DNA of 64,000 nt, taken from the NCBI RefSeq assembly GCF_900113255.1, contig NZ_FOOR01000006.1:62001-126000 (forward strand), in the 5' to 3' direction. The DNA comes from Novosphingobium sp. CF614. GTDB taxonomy: Bacteria; Pseudomonadota; Alphaproteobacteria; Sphingomonadales; Sphingomonadaceae. The first letter of the stretch is position 1, and each line of letters starts with the position of its first letter. Position numbers and translations under genes: made by a program. Shown one piece after another: positions 16,548-30,740 of the stretch. The notes beneath the pieces are model-generated. The model did no database searches and was not told the origin of the DNA. It worked only from the letters and a program-made list of their open reading frames with translations.

Positions 16548-17471
16548 GTGAAGTTTTCCGACGAAAACCCTGTCGAGGGCGGCGATCATGGCGATCGCGC
16601 GGTCCTTGGGGACATCGGCCGAGAGCCGTCCGCCCGTCCCGCGCGGAACGGTGAGGGCAAATGGCGCAGAATCGCGCCGGCCGGCCGGCCCCTGGTCCTT
16701 GCCGCCATGGCCCTTGCCGCATCCGCCTGCCAGAGCAGCCCGGCCGCGAAGTCGGGCTATCTTTCCAGCTATGCGGGCCTGCCCGCGGCGGAGCGGAACA
16801 GGAAGTCCTCCGCCTTCCATCGCGACGACAAAGCCTCTGATGCGATCCAGATGGTGTTCATCCAGCCCGTCACCATCGCGCCCGGCATCGAAACGGAACT
16901 GACCGCCGAAGAAAAGGCGATGGTGCTGCACGAAGTCAACCGGCAGATCTGCTTCGAGGTCAGCAAGCGCTTCCTCGTCGCTCCGGAACCGGCCCCGGGT
17001 GCCGGCACGATCAGGACCGAGATCGTGCGCCTGCAATCCAACAGCCGGGTCGGATCGGTGGCGGCCGCGGCGGTCGATTTCGTCAATCCGATACCGATGG
17101 TCAATTTCCGCGTGCCGGCATCGACCGGAGGTCTCGCGGTGGAATCCGAAATGCTCGCGCCCGATGGCCGCCAGGTCGCTTCGATGCTGTGGACCAAGAA
17201 CGCCGGTATTGTGGGGCGAACGAAGCCTTCGCTGTCGCGGGCCGGCGACGCGTTGCAACTGGCGGAGCCCTTGGGCGACAAAGTGGCCAAGGCTTTCGCC
17301 ACCAAGGAACGCCCCAAGATCAAGATCGGCAAGCCGGACCCCTGCGAGCGTCTGGGCCCGCGCAAGAACATCGGACGAACGGTGGCGAGCGGCGTGGTTG
17401 GAAACGTGACCGGCCTCTACATGCCCCAGGTCGCGGGGACCAGCATCTCGCAGGAAAAGCCGGACGAATAG
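16548..17471 (+). CDS. DUF3313-type lipoprotein
   Basis: This encodes 307 residues from GTG at 16548, preceded by AAGAGGA. After a basic stretch, a hydrophobic run ends in a lipobox LAASAC near residue 64, so the mature part would be anchored in the outer membrane. SGYLSSYAGLPAAE just after the cysteine resembles the DUF3313 start. The N-region is long for a signal peptide, so the true start may differ. The central part has no catalytic motif. It is divergent from fecI across a 263-nt gap; a link to iron signalling is only positional. Confidence 0.7.
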   Translation: MKFSDENPVEGGDHGDRAVLGDIGREPSARPARNGEGKWRRIAPAGRPLVLAAMALAASACQSSPAAKSGYLSSYAGLPAAERNRKSSAFHRDDKASDAIQMVFIQPVTIAPGIETELTAEEKAMVLHEVNRQICFEVSKRFLVAPEPAPGAGTIRTEIVRLQSNSRVGSVAAAAVDFVNPIPMVNFRVPASTGGLAVESEMLAPDGRQVASMLWTKNAGIVGRTKPSLSRAGDALQLAEPLGDKVAKAFATKERPKIKIGKPDPCERLGPRKNIGRTVASGVVGNVTGLYMPQVAGTSISQEKPDE

Positions 17472-17643
17472 CCTGGCCAACCTCCTCCCACCCCGGCAGC
17501 GGCACCCCTCCTGAAACCGCGCCGGACAACTGCGTGGAGGCGTGATCGTCGCGATACGCCTCCACGCCCTTATCGCGCTTCACCGCGCAATCTTCCCACC
17601 ACGGCCTTTTGCACGGGCGAAGGACAAGAAAGCGAATCCAACC

Positions 17644-18414
17644 ATGATGAACTGTTTGCTCGGAAAATATCGTCGTTCCGGCGCGTTGATCGCCCTTGCG
17701 GCCGGCGCGCTATGGTCAAACGCCGCGCAGGCGCAGGACCAGAATCATGTCGTCCTGGGCGCGGGCGTGGCGGCGATCCCGGCCTATCAGGGCTCGGACG
17801 ACATGCGCGTGCTTCCCTTGCCGGTGATCGACATCAAGGAAGGCTGGTTCTTCGCGAATCTGCGCAACGGCATCGGCGTCGCGCCGATCAGCACCGACAA
17901 TATCGAGATCGGCGCCAGCATGGTCTTCGTCCAGGGGTATCGCAGAAAGGACGTGCCCGAGGGCATCGACAAGCTGAAGGACGGCATCGGCGCGCGGCTG
18001 TTCACGAACATCCATGCCGGCGGCTTCGTGGCTACGCTCGGCGCCACCAAGGTAGTGTCGGGAGGCACCAAGGGCCTGATCGCCGATGCGAGCCTGTCCT
18101 ACCCGATCGAAGTCTCTTCCCGCTTCACGCTGACGCCGATGATCGGTACGACCTGGGCGGACCGGAAGTACAACGATCGCTATTTCGGGGTGACTCCGGC
18201 GGAATCCCTCGCTTCCGGCCTGCCGCAATTCACGACGGGTTCGGGTTTCAAGGACGTTTCCGGCCTGCTGACGGCCTCGTACCGCCTGACCGATCGGATC
18301 ACGCTGAGCGCGACGGGCGGTGTCACGTCGCTCATCGGTGACATGAAGGACAGTCCGTTCGTCGAGAAGAAGACCCAGCCCACCGGCATCATCACGCTCT
18401 CCTATCGCCTGTGA
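17644..18414 (+). CDS. MipA/OmpV-family outer-membrane protein
   Basis: This encodes 256 residues with the start at MMNCLLGKYR. A signal peptide cleaves near AAQA|QD (residue 30). Alternating strands follow, with the family features VVLGAGVAAIPAYQGSDD at the start of the mature protein, an ADRKYNDRYFGVTP extracellular segment and a terminal LSYRL strand. MipA/OmpV proteins are small barrels; MipA in E. coli also interacts with murein enzymes. Its substrate or partner here is unknown. Confidence 0.88.
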   Translation: MMNCLLGKYRRSGALIALAAGALWSNAAQAQDQNHVVLGAGVAAIPAYQGSDDMRVLPLPVIDIKEGWFFANLRNGIGVAPISTDNIEIGASMVFVQGYRRKDVPEGIDKLKDGIGARLFTNIHAGGFVATLGATKVVSGGTKGLIADASLSYPIEVSSRFTLTPMIGTTWADRKYNDRYFGVTPAESLASGLPQFTTGSGFKDVSGLLTASYRLTDRITLSATGGVTSLIGDMKDSPFVEKKTQPTGIITLSYRL

Positions 18415-18511
18415 CAACCGCGTCGCGGGCGTGATCGCGCGGCCGGGGCCGGCGTGACGGTTTGCCGGGACGGGTTCAGCCCCGTCCCGGCAATCCTCTC
18501 CTATGCGAAAA

Positions 18512-19162
18512 TCACGCGCGGTATTCGAGACCTTCCGACCAGTCGGCGTGGATCGGCATGGGTGTCGGCGCGGCGCGGGCGGCATCGCCCTGGGTCAGCC
18601 GTGCGAGCAGCCGTTTGCCTTGCTCCCAGCCGCCCAGTCCCGAATCCGCGTTGATATGTCCCGCGTTGCCGGCGTCGACGAAACGGCTGCCCCATTGGCG
18701 GGCGAGCATTTTCGCGGTGGCGAAGCCGATCCACGGATCGTCGCGACTGGCTACCAGGATCGAGGGGAACGGCAGCCGATCGCCGGGTGTCGGCGCGAAG
18801 CCGTTGAGTCGCTCGTCGCGGGGAAAGAAGTCGACTTCGGGCGGAGCGACCAGCAGCGCGCCGACCACCGGGGTCGACCAGCCGGGCTGTTCGAACTTGG
18901 CCCACCAGGCGGTGAGCAGGCAGCCCAGGCTATGCGCCACCAGCACCACCGGCCGGCCGGCACGATGCACCGCCAGGTTCAGGCGGTTGATCCAGGTGTT
19001 GCGGTGCGGGGCGGTCCATTGGCCGAGGTCGACCATGCGGCAATCGTCCATTTCCTCGGCCCAGCGCCTTTGCCAATGGCCGGGGCCGCTGCCGTCGAGA
19101 CCGGGGACAAGCAGAACGAGCGGTGCCTGTGCCTCGGTTGCGGGGGGATTCGTTCGAGCCAT
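18512..19162 (-). CDS. RBBP9/YdeN-type alpha/beta hydrolase
   Basis: This encodes 216 residues. LVPGLDGSGPGHW near the N-terminus and the nucleophile S78 in VAHSLGC mark the RBBP9/YdeN serine-hydrolase family; the acid is likely in the ASRDDPW segment and the histidine in NAGHINADSG. Members are small cytoplasmic hydrolases of unknown natural substrate. It lies convergent with mipA and divergent from gor, with its own promoter region in the 215-nt gap. Confidence 0.86.
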   Translation of the reverse strand: MARTNPPATEAQAPLVLLVPGLDGSGPGHWQRRWAEEMDDCRMVDLGQWTAPHRNTWINRLNLAVHRAGRPVVLVAHSLGCLLTAWWAKFEQPGWSTPVVGALLVAPPEVDFFPRDERLNGFAPTPGDRLPFPSILVASRDDPWIGFATAKMLARQWGSRFVDAGNAGHINADSGLGGWEQGKRLLARLTQGDAARAAPTPMPIHADWSEGLEYRA

Positions 19163-19377
19163 CTTGATACTCCCGTCTATGTCCGCCGTCCGACGACAGT
19201 GACATCCTGCGCTATATTCTCAATTCAAATGGTAGACAATTAGATTGCGATGATTGGTGAACCGCTTGCGGCGATCGGAACGCGGGGGCCGGCGGCAAGC
19301 AGTGGTTGGCAATCACCCGGTCCATGCTCCATATGCGCCCCCGAAGCCTTTCGGGCACGCGCGACAGGAGCATCTCC

Positions 19378-20724
19378 ATGGCCGAATACGACTACGACCT
19401 CTTCACGATCGGTGCCGGTTCGGGCGGCGTGCGCGCCAGTCGCGTGGCCGCCGCGCATGGTGCGCGGGTCGCCGTGGCCGAGGAGTACCGGGTCGGCGGC
19501 ACATGCGTGATTCGCGGCTGCGTGCCCAAGAAGATGCTGGTCTACGGCGCCCACTTCGCCGAGGATCTCGAGGATGCGCGCCACTTCGGATGGGACATTC
19601 CCGAATGCAGGTTCGACTGGGTGAAGCTGCGCGACAACGTGCTGGGCGATGTCGACCGGCTCAACGGCCTGTACACGCAGACGCTGGAGAACCATGGAGT
19701 CGAGATCTTCCATGAGCGCGCGACGATCACCGGGCCTCACGAAATCACGCTTTCCAGCGGGGAAAGGAAGACCGCCGGGTATATCCTCGTCGCCACCGGC
19801 GCGCGGCCGCACGTGCCGTCCTTTCCAGGGCACGAGCTTGGCATCACTTCGAACGAGGCGTTCCACCTCGATGCCATCCCCAGGCGTGTGCTGATCGCGG
19901 GCGCGGGCTATATCGCCAATGAATTCGCCGGGATCTTCCACGAATTCGGCGCGCGGGTGACTTTGATGAACCGTTCGGACCAGTTGCTGCGCGGCTATGA
20001 CGAAGCCTTGCGCGATCGCCTGCTGCAGATTTCCATCGCCAAGGGCATCGATTTCCGTTTCCAGGCCGCCTTCGAGAAGATCGAGAAGAACCGGGACGGC
20101 TCGTTGACGGTGTTCATGACCAACCACGATCCGCTGGAAGTGGACTGCGTGATGTTCGCCACCGGCCGCGTCCCGAATATCGAAGGGCTCGGCCTCGACG
20201 CGGCGGGGGTGGCGGTGAACGAGGGCAACGCGATCGTCGTCGACGCCTATTCAAAGACCAGCGTCGATCACATCTACGCGATCGGCGACGTGACCGACCG
20301 CGTGCAGCTTACCCCGGTGGCCATTCGCGAGGGGCAGGCCTTCGCCGACACGGTGTTCGGCGGCAAGCCGGCCACGGTCGACTATTCGTGCATCCCCTCG
20401 GCGGTGTTCAGCCATCCGCCGATCGCCGGCGTGGGGTTGACCGAGGCGCAGGCGCGCAACCAGCTTGGCGCGATCGAGGTCTATACCAGCGACTTCCGGC
20501 CGATGAAGAACGTGGTCGCTCATCGCAACGAACGCGCGCTTTACAAGATGGTCTGCGATGCCGCGACCGGGCGCGTCGTCGGCATCCACATGATCGGTCC
20601 GGACGCGCCGGAGATCATGCAGGTCGCCGCCGTGGCGGTGAAGGCCGGACTGACCAAGGCCGATTTCGACGCGACCGTCGCCATTCACCCGACCATGTCG
20701 GAGGAACTGGTGCTGATGAAGTAA
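19378..20724 (+). CDS. gor: Glutathione-disulfide reductase
   Basis: This encodes 448 residues with the start at MAEYDYDLFT (AGGAG 8 nt upstream). FAD site GAGSGG (12-17), redox-active pair C43 and C48 in GGTCVIRGCVPKK, NAD(P) site GAGYIANEFAG, and the C-terminal active-site base in AIHPTMSEE. It reduces glutathione disulfide with NADPH in the cytoplasm. It appears to be a single-gene unit, well separated from pccB. Confidence 0.94.
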   Translation: MAEYDYDLFTIGAGSGGVRASRVAAAHGARVAVAEEYRVGGTCVIRGCVPKKMLVYGAHFAEDLEDARHFGWDIPECRFDWVKLRDNVLGDVDRLNGLYTQTLENHGVEIFHERATITGPHEITLSSGERKTAGYILVATGARPHVPSFPGHELGITSNEAFHLDAIPRRVLIAGAGYIANEFAGIFHEFGARVTLMNRSDQLLRGYDEALRDRLLQISIAKGIDFRFQAAFEKIEKNRDGSLTVFMTNHDPLEVDCVMFATGRVPNIEGLGLDAAGVAVNEGNAIVVDAYSKTSVDHIYAIGDVTDRVQLTPVAIREGQAFADTVFGGKPATVDYSCIPSAVFSHPPIAGVGLTEAQARNQLGAIEVYTSDFRPMKNVVAHRNERALYKMVCDAATGRVVGIHMIGPDAPEIMQVAAVAVKAGLTKADFDATVAIHPTMSEELVLMK

Positions 20725-20798
20725 GGCGGGATTTCCATGATCCCAGGATGCGAGTCCGGAACGATGTCAAACACTGCCGGATCGCCGCCGCGTTTCCC

Positions 20799-20850
20799 TT
20801 AATCGAGCGATTAAAAGCTATTGACCTGAGCGCTTCGACCTGCCTTTAGC
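20799..20850 (+). promoter_or_regulatory. Palindrome and possible promoter of the propionyl-CoA operon
   Basis: TTAATCGAGCGATTAA (20799-20814) has 7-bp arms around AG. It lies just before a TTGACC -35-like element (20821-20826) with a weak TTTAGC (20845-20850) 18 nt on. The placement, 80 nt before pccB, suits an operator for a propionate-responsive regulator, but no regulator gene is in the window. Confidence 0.4.
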
Positions 20851-20895
20851 ACTTGCAGCAAATCATGCTGGGGCCACTGCGGACAAGGAAGCCGG

Positions 20896-22422
<1,527 letters not shown>

Positions 22423-22438
22423 CAGGAGGTATGCTCCG

Positions 22439-22461
22439 ACATTATAATGACCTTATAATGT
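22439..22461. promoter_or_regulatory. Operator/promoter of the RHH-like small gene pair
   Basis: ACATTATAA-N5-TTATAATGT is a perfect 9-bp inverted repeat that also contains TATAAT, a consensus -10 element. It lies 15 nt before the ATG of the 95-aa gene, and AAGGAG follows it. The arrangement suggests a small autoregulated unit within the pcc operon. Confidence 0.6.
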
Positions 22462-22476
22462 TAAGGAGCCTTCGGC

Positions 22477-22764
22477 ATGCAGACTGAACGCGTAACCTTC
22501 CTCACCACGCCTGCCCAGAAGGCTGCGCTCGATGCCTATGCCGCCGGCAGCGGCAAGTCGGTCGGCCATGTTCTGCGCGAAGCCTCGATGCGATATCTGG
22601 CCGAAGGCGACGTGGCTGAGGAAGAGCAGCTCGCGCTGCTGGTCCAGGAACTCGGCGAAGCACTGCCCAAGATACACGACTGCCTCGATCGTACCATTCG
22701 CAAGCTGGACGAAACGCACCGTGAACTGGAACGGATGCGGCGCGAAGCGGGGTTTCCGAAGTGA
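22477..22764 (+). CDS. Ribbon-helix-helix-like small protein
   Basis: This encodes 95 residues. RVTFLTTPAQKAALDAYA followed by SVGHVLREASMRYLAEG has the strand-helix-helix layout of RHH DNA-binding proteins. The C-terminal half (about 45-92) is acidic and heptad-like (IRKLDETHRELERMRREA), probably a coiled coil. Its ATG is preceded by AAGGAG and a palindrome. The next small gene overlaps its stop. The layout recalls a two-component toxin-antitoxin or regulator cassette, but the partner is not a known toxin. Confidence 0.72.
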   Translation: MQTERVTFLTTPAQKAALDAYAAGSGKSVGHVLREASMRYLAEGDVAEEEQLALLVQELGEALPKIHDCLDRTIRKLDETHRELERMRREAGFPK

Positions 22765-22979
22765 GTGCGCTTGGCGACGCGATCAAGACGATCCAGGGCG
22801 TCGTGCAGTTGCAGTTTCGGGCCGAGCGGCTCGAAAGCAGCGCCGACAGGATCGCCGGGGACGTAAAGGCACTGGCAAGCGATCTTTACTCCGTCGACAA
22901 GCGCGTGGTGCGCATCGAGACGATGATTGAGATGACTACCGGCCGGGGTTCACAGCCGCCTCGGCTAGAGGAAAACTGA
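22761..22979 (+). CDS. Small hypothetical protein paired with the RHH-like gene
   Basis: This encodes 72 residues from GTG at 22761, overlapping the upstream stop (GTGA). It is predicted helical and charged, with QLQFRAERLESSADRIAGDV reading as an amphipathic coil. It has no signal peptide or known motif. Its only clue is strict coupling to the RHH-like gene. It ends 3 nt before the thiolase ATG, so it is embedded in the operon. Confidence 0.62.
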   Translation: MSALGDAIKTIQGVVQLQFRAERLESSADRIAGDVKALASDLYSVDKRVVRIETMIEMTTGRGSQPPRLEEN

Positions 22980-22982
22980 AGG

Positions 22983-24170
22983 ATGGCCATGGAAGATATC
23001 TACATCGTCAGCGGCGTTCGCACCGCCATCGGGGATTTCGGCGGCTCGCTGAAGTCCTTCATGCCCGCCGAGCTGGGCGGCATGGTCGCCTCCGAGGCGC
23101 TCAAGCGGGCCGGGATCGAAGCCGAGGCGGTCGACCATGTCGTTATCGGCCAGGTCATGCCCACCAGCGCACGTGACGAGATGCTTTCGCGCGTCGTCAG
23201 CATCAACGCCGGCATTCCGCTGGCCACCCCGGCGCTGACGCTGAACCGCCTGTGCGGCTCTGGCGTGCAGGCGATCATCTCTTCGGCGCAGATGATGAAG
23301 CTGGGCGAAGCCGCGATCTGTGTCGCGGGCGGCACCGAATCGATGTCCAACGTCCCCTATCACGATCACGGCGTGCGCTGGGGCCGCAAGATGGGCGCGA
23401 ATACCCAGGAAGACGCGCTCACCCTGGGTTTGACCGATGCCATCGGCAATTATCACATGGGCATTACCGCCGAGAACGTGGCCGAGCGCCATCAGGTCAC
23501 GCGCCAGGACATGGACGCGCTTTCGGCCACCAGCCACCAGCGCGCCAGTCGCGCCATCGCGGAAGGCCGGTTCAAGGAGCAGATCCTTCCGATCGAGATC
23601 AAGACCCGCAAGGGCGTGACCGTCTTCGATACCGACGAGCATCCGCGCGCGGAAACGACGCTGGAAGTCCTCGCGGCGATGCGCCCCGCCTTCAAGAAGG
23701 ACGGCACCGTCACCGCCGGCAATGCCAGCGGCATCAACGACGGTGCCGGCGCGGTGGTGCTGGCGACCGGCAGCGAGGTGGAGAAGCGCGGTCTCAAGCC
23801 GATGGCCCGCGTGGTCGCCTGGGGGCATGCCGGGGTCGAGCCGGAATACATGGGCGAGGGGCCGATCAAGGCGGTGCCGATCGCGCTCGCGCGCGCCGGC
23901 CTCTCGCTCGATCAGATCGACGTGATCGAAAGCAACGAAGCCTTCGCCGCGCAGGCCGCCGCCGTCGCCAAAGTGCTGGGCTTCGATCCGGACAAGGTGA
24001 ACCCCAACGGCTCGGGCGTTTCGCTCGGCCACCCGGTGGGCGCCACGGGCTGCATACTCACGGTCAAATGCATGTATGAACTGAAGCGGACCGGCGGCAA
24101 GTACGGCCTCATCACCATGTGCATCGGCGGCGGGCAGGGCATCGCCATGGTCATCGAGAACTGCGCGTGA
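22983..24170 (+). CDS. Acetyl-CoA C-acyltransferase (thiolase)
   Basis: This encodes 395 residues. The nucleophile is C91 in LNRLCGSG; GHPVGATG holds the catalytic histidine and CIGGGQG the second cysteine near the C-terminus. The length and motifs fit type II biosynthetic or degradative thiolases, which cleave or form 3-ketoacyl-CoA. In this operon it may release propionyl-CoA and acetyl-CoA from 3-ketovaleryl-CoA or 2-methylacetoacetyl-CoA (isoleucine, odd-chain acids), though plain acetoacetyl-CoA chemistry is equally possible. Confidence 0.92.
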   Translation: MAMEDIYIVSGVRTAIGDFGGSLKSFMPAELGGMVASEALKRAGIEAEAVDHVVIGQVMPTSARDEMLSRVVSINAGIPLATPALTLNRLCGSGVQAIISSAQMMKLGEAAICVAGGTESMSNVPYHDHGVRWGRKMGANTQEDALTLGLTDAIGNYHMGITAENVAERHQVTRQDMDALSATSHQRASRAIAEGRFKEQILPIEIKTRKGVTVFDTDEHPRAETTLEVLAAMRPAFKKDGTVTAGNASGINDGAGAVVLATGSEVEKRGLKPMARVVAWGHAGVEPEYMGEGPIKAVPIALARAGLSLDQIDVIESNEAFAAQAAAVAKVLGFDPDKVNPNGSGVSLGHPVGATGCILTVKCMYELKRTGGKYGLITMCIGGGQGIAMVIENCA

Positions 24171-24195
24171 ATGGAACGGCCCTTCCGATCCTCCC

Positions 24196-24320
24196 CGCCC
24201 TTCGACAGGCTCAGGGGGGAGGGGGACCGCCGACGCAGTCGGTGGTGGAGGGGTCGAGAATTGTCGATTGCAGGCCGGACCGGTGTGGAGGGGCTTCTAC
24301 CCCTCCGTCAGTCCTGCGCC
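24196..24320. repeat. Repeat families D and C, fused copy before the epimerase gene
   Basis: The sequence CCTTCGACAGGCTCAGG runs into a GGGGAGGGGGACCGCC stem with GGTGGTGGAGGGG. A degraded right arm ends in CCCCTCCGTCAG. The same C module occurs at 35624-35753 and 63406-63537, and the D module near 34351. It fills most of the 171-nt gap between thiolase and epimerase. Confidence 0.65.
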
Positions 24321-24341
24321 GGAAGAGTGATGGAGAGTGAC

Positions 24342-24779
24342 ATGAAACTCGGCCGTTTGAACCACATCGGCGTCGCCACGCCGGATCTCGATGCCTCGAT
24401 CGCGTTTTACCGCGACGTCATGGGAGCAGCCGACATCACCGAGCCGTTCGTGCTGGAAAGCCAGCAGGTGCGCGTGTGCTTCGTCAACACGCCGGGTGAG
24501 GGCGGTACGGCCGGGACGCAAGTGGAGCTGCTCCAACCGACTTCGCCGGATTCGGCGGTCGGCAAGTGGCTGGAGAAGAACCCGCTCGGGGGCCAGCATC
24601 ATATCTGCTACGAAGTGCCGGATATTCACGCCGCCAAGGCCTGGTTCGAAAGCCTCGGCAAGCGGGTGCTCGGCGAACCGCGTATCGGCGCGCACGGCAC
24701 GCCTATCATTTTCGTCCATCCCAAGGATATGGGCGGACAGCTGACCGAGATTATGGAGACGCCCAAGGCGGCGCATTGA
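24342..24779 (+). CDS. mce: Methylmalonyl-CoA epimerase
   Basis: This encodes 145 residues with the start at [10 protein letters not shown] (GGAGAG upstream; a second ATG 12 nt earlier is possible). It is a vicinal-oxygen-chelate fold with two beta-alpha-beta-beta-beta modules. H8 in [10 protein letters not shown], the [10 protein letters not shown] segment and the C-terminal GGQLTEIME glutamate give the metal site. It interconverts (S)- and (R)-methylmalonyl-CoA between PccAB and the mutase, which is encoded next. Confidence 0.92.
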   Translation: MKLGRLNHIGVATPDLDASIAFYRDVMGAADITEPFVLESQQVRVCFVNTPGEGGTAGTQVELLQPTSPDSAVGKWLEKNPLGGQHHICYEVPDIHAAKAWFESLGKRVLGEPRIGAHGTPIIFVHPKDMGGQLTEIMETPKAAH

Positions 24780-24787
24780 TTCGCGCG

Positions 24788-24861
24788 CCGTTCGTGTCGA
24801 GCGAAGTCGAGACACGTCCGGCCCCCACGCAACGTCTCTCGACTTCGCTCGAGACGAACGG
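24788..24861. repeat. Dispersed long hairpin repeat, family B, copy 1
   Basis: CCGTTCGTGTCGAGCGAAGT and its continuation to 24816 are repeated inverted at 24833-24861, with only a few mismatches and a 16-nt loop. The element fills the epimerase-mutase gap, and its right end contributes to the GGAG ribosome site of the mutase. A second copy is at 36941-37013. Confidence 0.8.
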
Positions 24862-24870
24862 AGATGGCAA

Positions 24871-27017
<2,147 letters not shown>

Positions 27018-27018
<1 letters not shown>

Positions 27019-28085
27019 TGACGCAGCCCCGCACCGACCAGCCTCTTAGTGATTGGGCCCGCAATGATTGGACGCGGGAGGAAATCGCCGCGCTGTTCGA
27101 CCTGCCGTTCACCGAGCTGGTCTTCCGCGCGGCCGAGGTCCATCGCGCCAACCATCCGGCGAACGAAGTGCAGCTTTCCACCCTGCTTTCGATCAAGACC
27201 GGCGGGTGCCAGGAGGATTGCGGCTATTGCGCGCAGTCGGTCAAGGCGGACAGCGGCATCAAGGCGACCAAGCTGCTTGCAGTGCAGGAAGTGCTGCAAC
27301 GCGCCGCGCAGGCGCGCGACAACGGCTCCACCCGCTTCTGCATGGGCGCCGCCTGGCGCAATCCCAAGGACCGCGACATGCCCGCCATCATCGAGATGGT
27401 GAAGGGCGTGCGGGCGATGGGCATGGAAACCTGCATGACGCTGGGCATGCTCACGCCCGAGCAGGCGGGGATGTTGTCCGCGGCGGGGCTCGATTACTAC
27501 AACCACAATATCGATACTTCGCCCGAACGTTACGACCAGGTCATCACCACCCGCACGATGGAAGACCGGCTCGATACGCTGTCCAACGTGCGCATGGCCG
27601 GGATCAACGTCTGCTCGGGCGGGATCGTCGGCATGGGCGAGACGCGCGCCGACCGCGTCGGCTTCATCCATACGCTGGCGACCCTGCCGAGCCATCCGCA
27701 GTCGGTGCCGGTCAATGCGCTGGTGCCGGTCAAGGGCACGGTGCTGGGCGACATGCTGGCCGACACCCCGCTCGCCAGGATCGACGACGTGGAGTTCGTG
27801 CGCACGGTGGCGGCGGCGCGGATCACCATGCCCGGCGCGATGGTGCGTCTCTCCGCCGGGCGCGAGTCGATGTCGGAGATGACGCAGGCGATGTGCTTCC
27901 TGGCCGGCGCCAACTCGATCTTCACCGGCGACAAGCTGCTCACCGCGCCCAATGCGGGCGATGACAACGATGCGGCGATGTTCGCCCGGCTTGGGTTGAA
28001 GGCGATGGCAGTGCAGCAGACCGAGGCTGAAGTTGCGGCGGAGCGGATGCCGAAGGGCTGCGCGAAGCTGGAGGCGTTTGGGTGA
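27018..28085 (+). CDS. bioB: Biotin synthase
   Basis: This encodes 355 residues, with the ATG overlapping the mutase stop. The radical-SAM cysteines are C64, C68 and C71 in CQEDCGYC. The second cluster and substrate region includes [10 protein letters not shown] and [10 protein letters not shown]. It inserts sulfur into dethiobiotin to make biotin, the prosthetic group of PccA encoded two genes later, so the operon pairs the enzyme with cofactor supply. No other bio genes are adjacent. Confidence 0.95.
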
Positions 28086-28558
28086 CAACCTTCAAGTTGC
28101 CCCCTTCTATCTCGAAGCTCGTTAGCGCGCGCAACGAGTTGAAGGACCATTACAAGGATATCGACCTCCGGTTTACCTTTGATGGTAATCTGGTTGGCGA
28201 TTTAGGCGAGGCCGTAGCAGCGGACCTGTTTGGCATAATGCTAACTGGCCGAAGCAATGAGGGTATCGACGGCTACGCGCCAGACGGTCGTTCTGTGCAA
28301 GTCAAAGCCAGCGGCACAAAAAGGGGGGCACCCTTTAGGCTTGTCGAGACATCCGCAGACCATCTCCTCTTTTTTCATTTCGACTATGACCAGTGCATTG
28401 GCGAAGTGGTTTACAATGGCCCAGAAGAACCGGTCAGGCACGTATTGCCGGCCAGTTGGGATGGGCAACGTAGTGTCAGCGCGGCTGCGTTTCGGCGTTT
28501 GAATAAGCTCGTTAGTGATGGTGATCGCTTGCGCATGCTAACGGAAGACAGGGACTAA
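28082..28558 (+). CDS. PD-(D/E)XK-like protein of unknown function (low-GC insert)
   Basis: This encodes 158 residues from GTG at 28082, overlapping bioB by 4 nt and ending 1 nt before pccA. Its GC content is about 52 percent by eye over three 60-nt lines, against 70 percent or more in neighbours. [13 protein letters not shown] (E43), [10 protein letters not shown] (D63) and SVQVKAS (Q73, K75) fit an E...D-X9-Q-X-K nuclease core as in DUF6998-like proteins. Such folds serve in restriction or DNA repair. The activity is inferred, and no partner methylase is nearby. It is likely a horizontally acquired passenger in the operon. Confidence 0.75.
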   Translation: MTTFKLPPSISKLVSARNELKDHYKDIDLRFTFDGNLVGDLGEAVAADLFGIMLTGRSNEGIDGYAPDGRSVQVKASGTKRGAPFRLVETSADHLLFFHFDYDQCIGEVVYNGPEEPVRHVLPASWDGQRSVSAAAFRRLNKLVSDGDRLRMLTEDRD

Positions 28559-28559
28559 A

Positions 28560-30581
<2,022 letters not shown>

Positions 30582-30587
30582 TCCGGC

Positions 30588-30617
30588 CCGGGATCCCGGC
30601 TTTCGCCGGGATCCCCG
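30588..30617. repeat. Hairpin repeat after pccA
   Basis: CCGGGATCCCGGC and GCCGGGATCCCCGG form a stem of about 13 bp with a TTTC loop, 7 nt after the pccA stop, followed by more GC-rich imperfect repeats to about 30720. It separates pccA from the convergent rplY and may act as a transcription end or mRNA stabiliser; no T-run is present. Confidence 0.55.
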
Positions 30618-30740
30618 GAGGCTTGGCGAGAGGCCGGGTGGTCCCGCCGGTGCGGGCATCGGATCATGAGGGATATCCCACGATCCGGTGCCCTCATGGC
30701 CAAGCCGCTCCCCCGGGAGAGGGAGCGGTACTGGAGCCGA

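Noticed and set aside
22431..22487. An 18-codon reading frame (MLRHYND...) directly after an AGGAGGT sequence downstream of pccB
   Set aside because: The ribosome-site match abuts the ATG with no spacer, and the frame overlaps the palindrome and the next gene. It is more likely chance.
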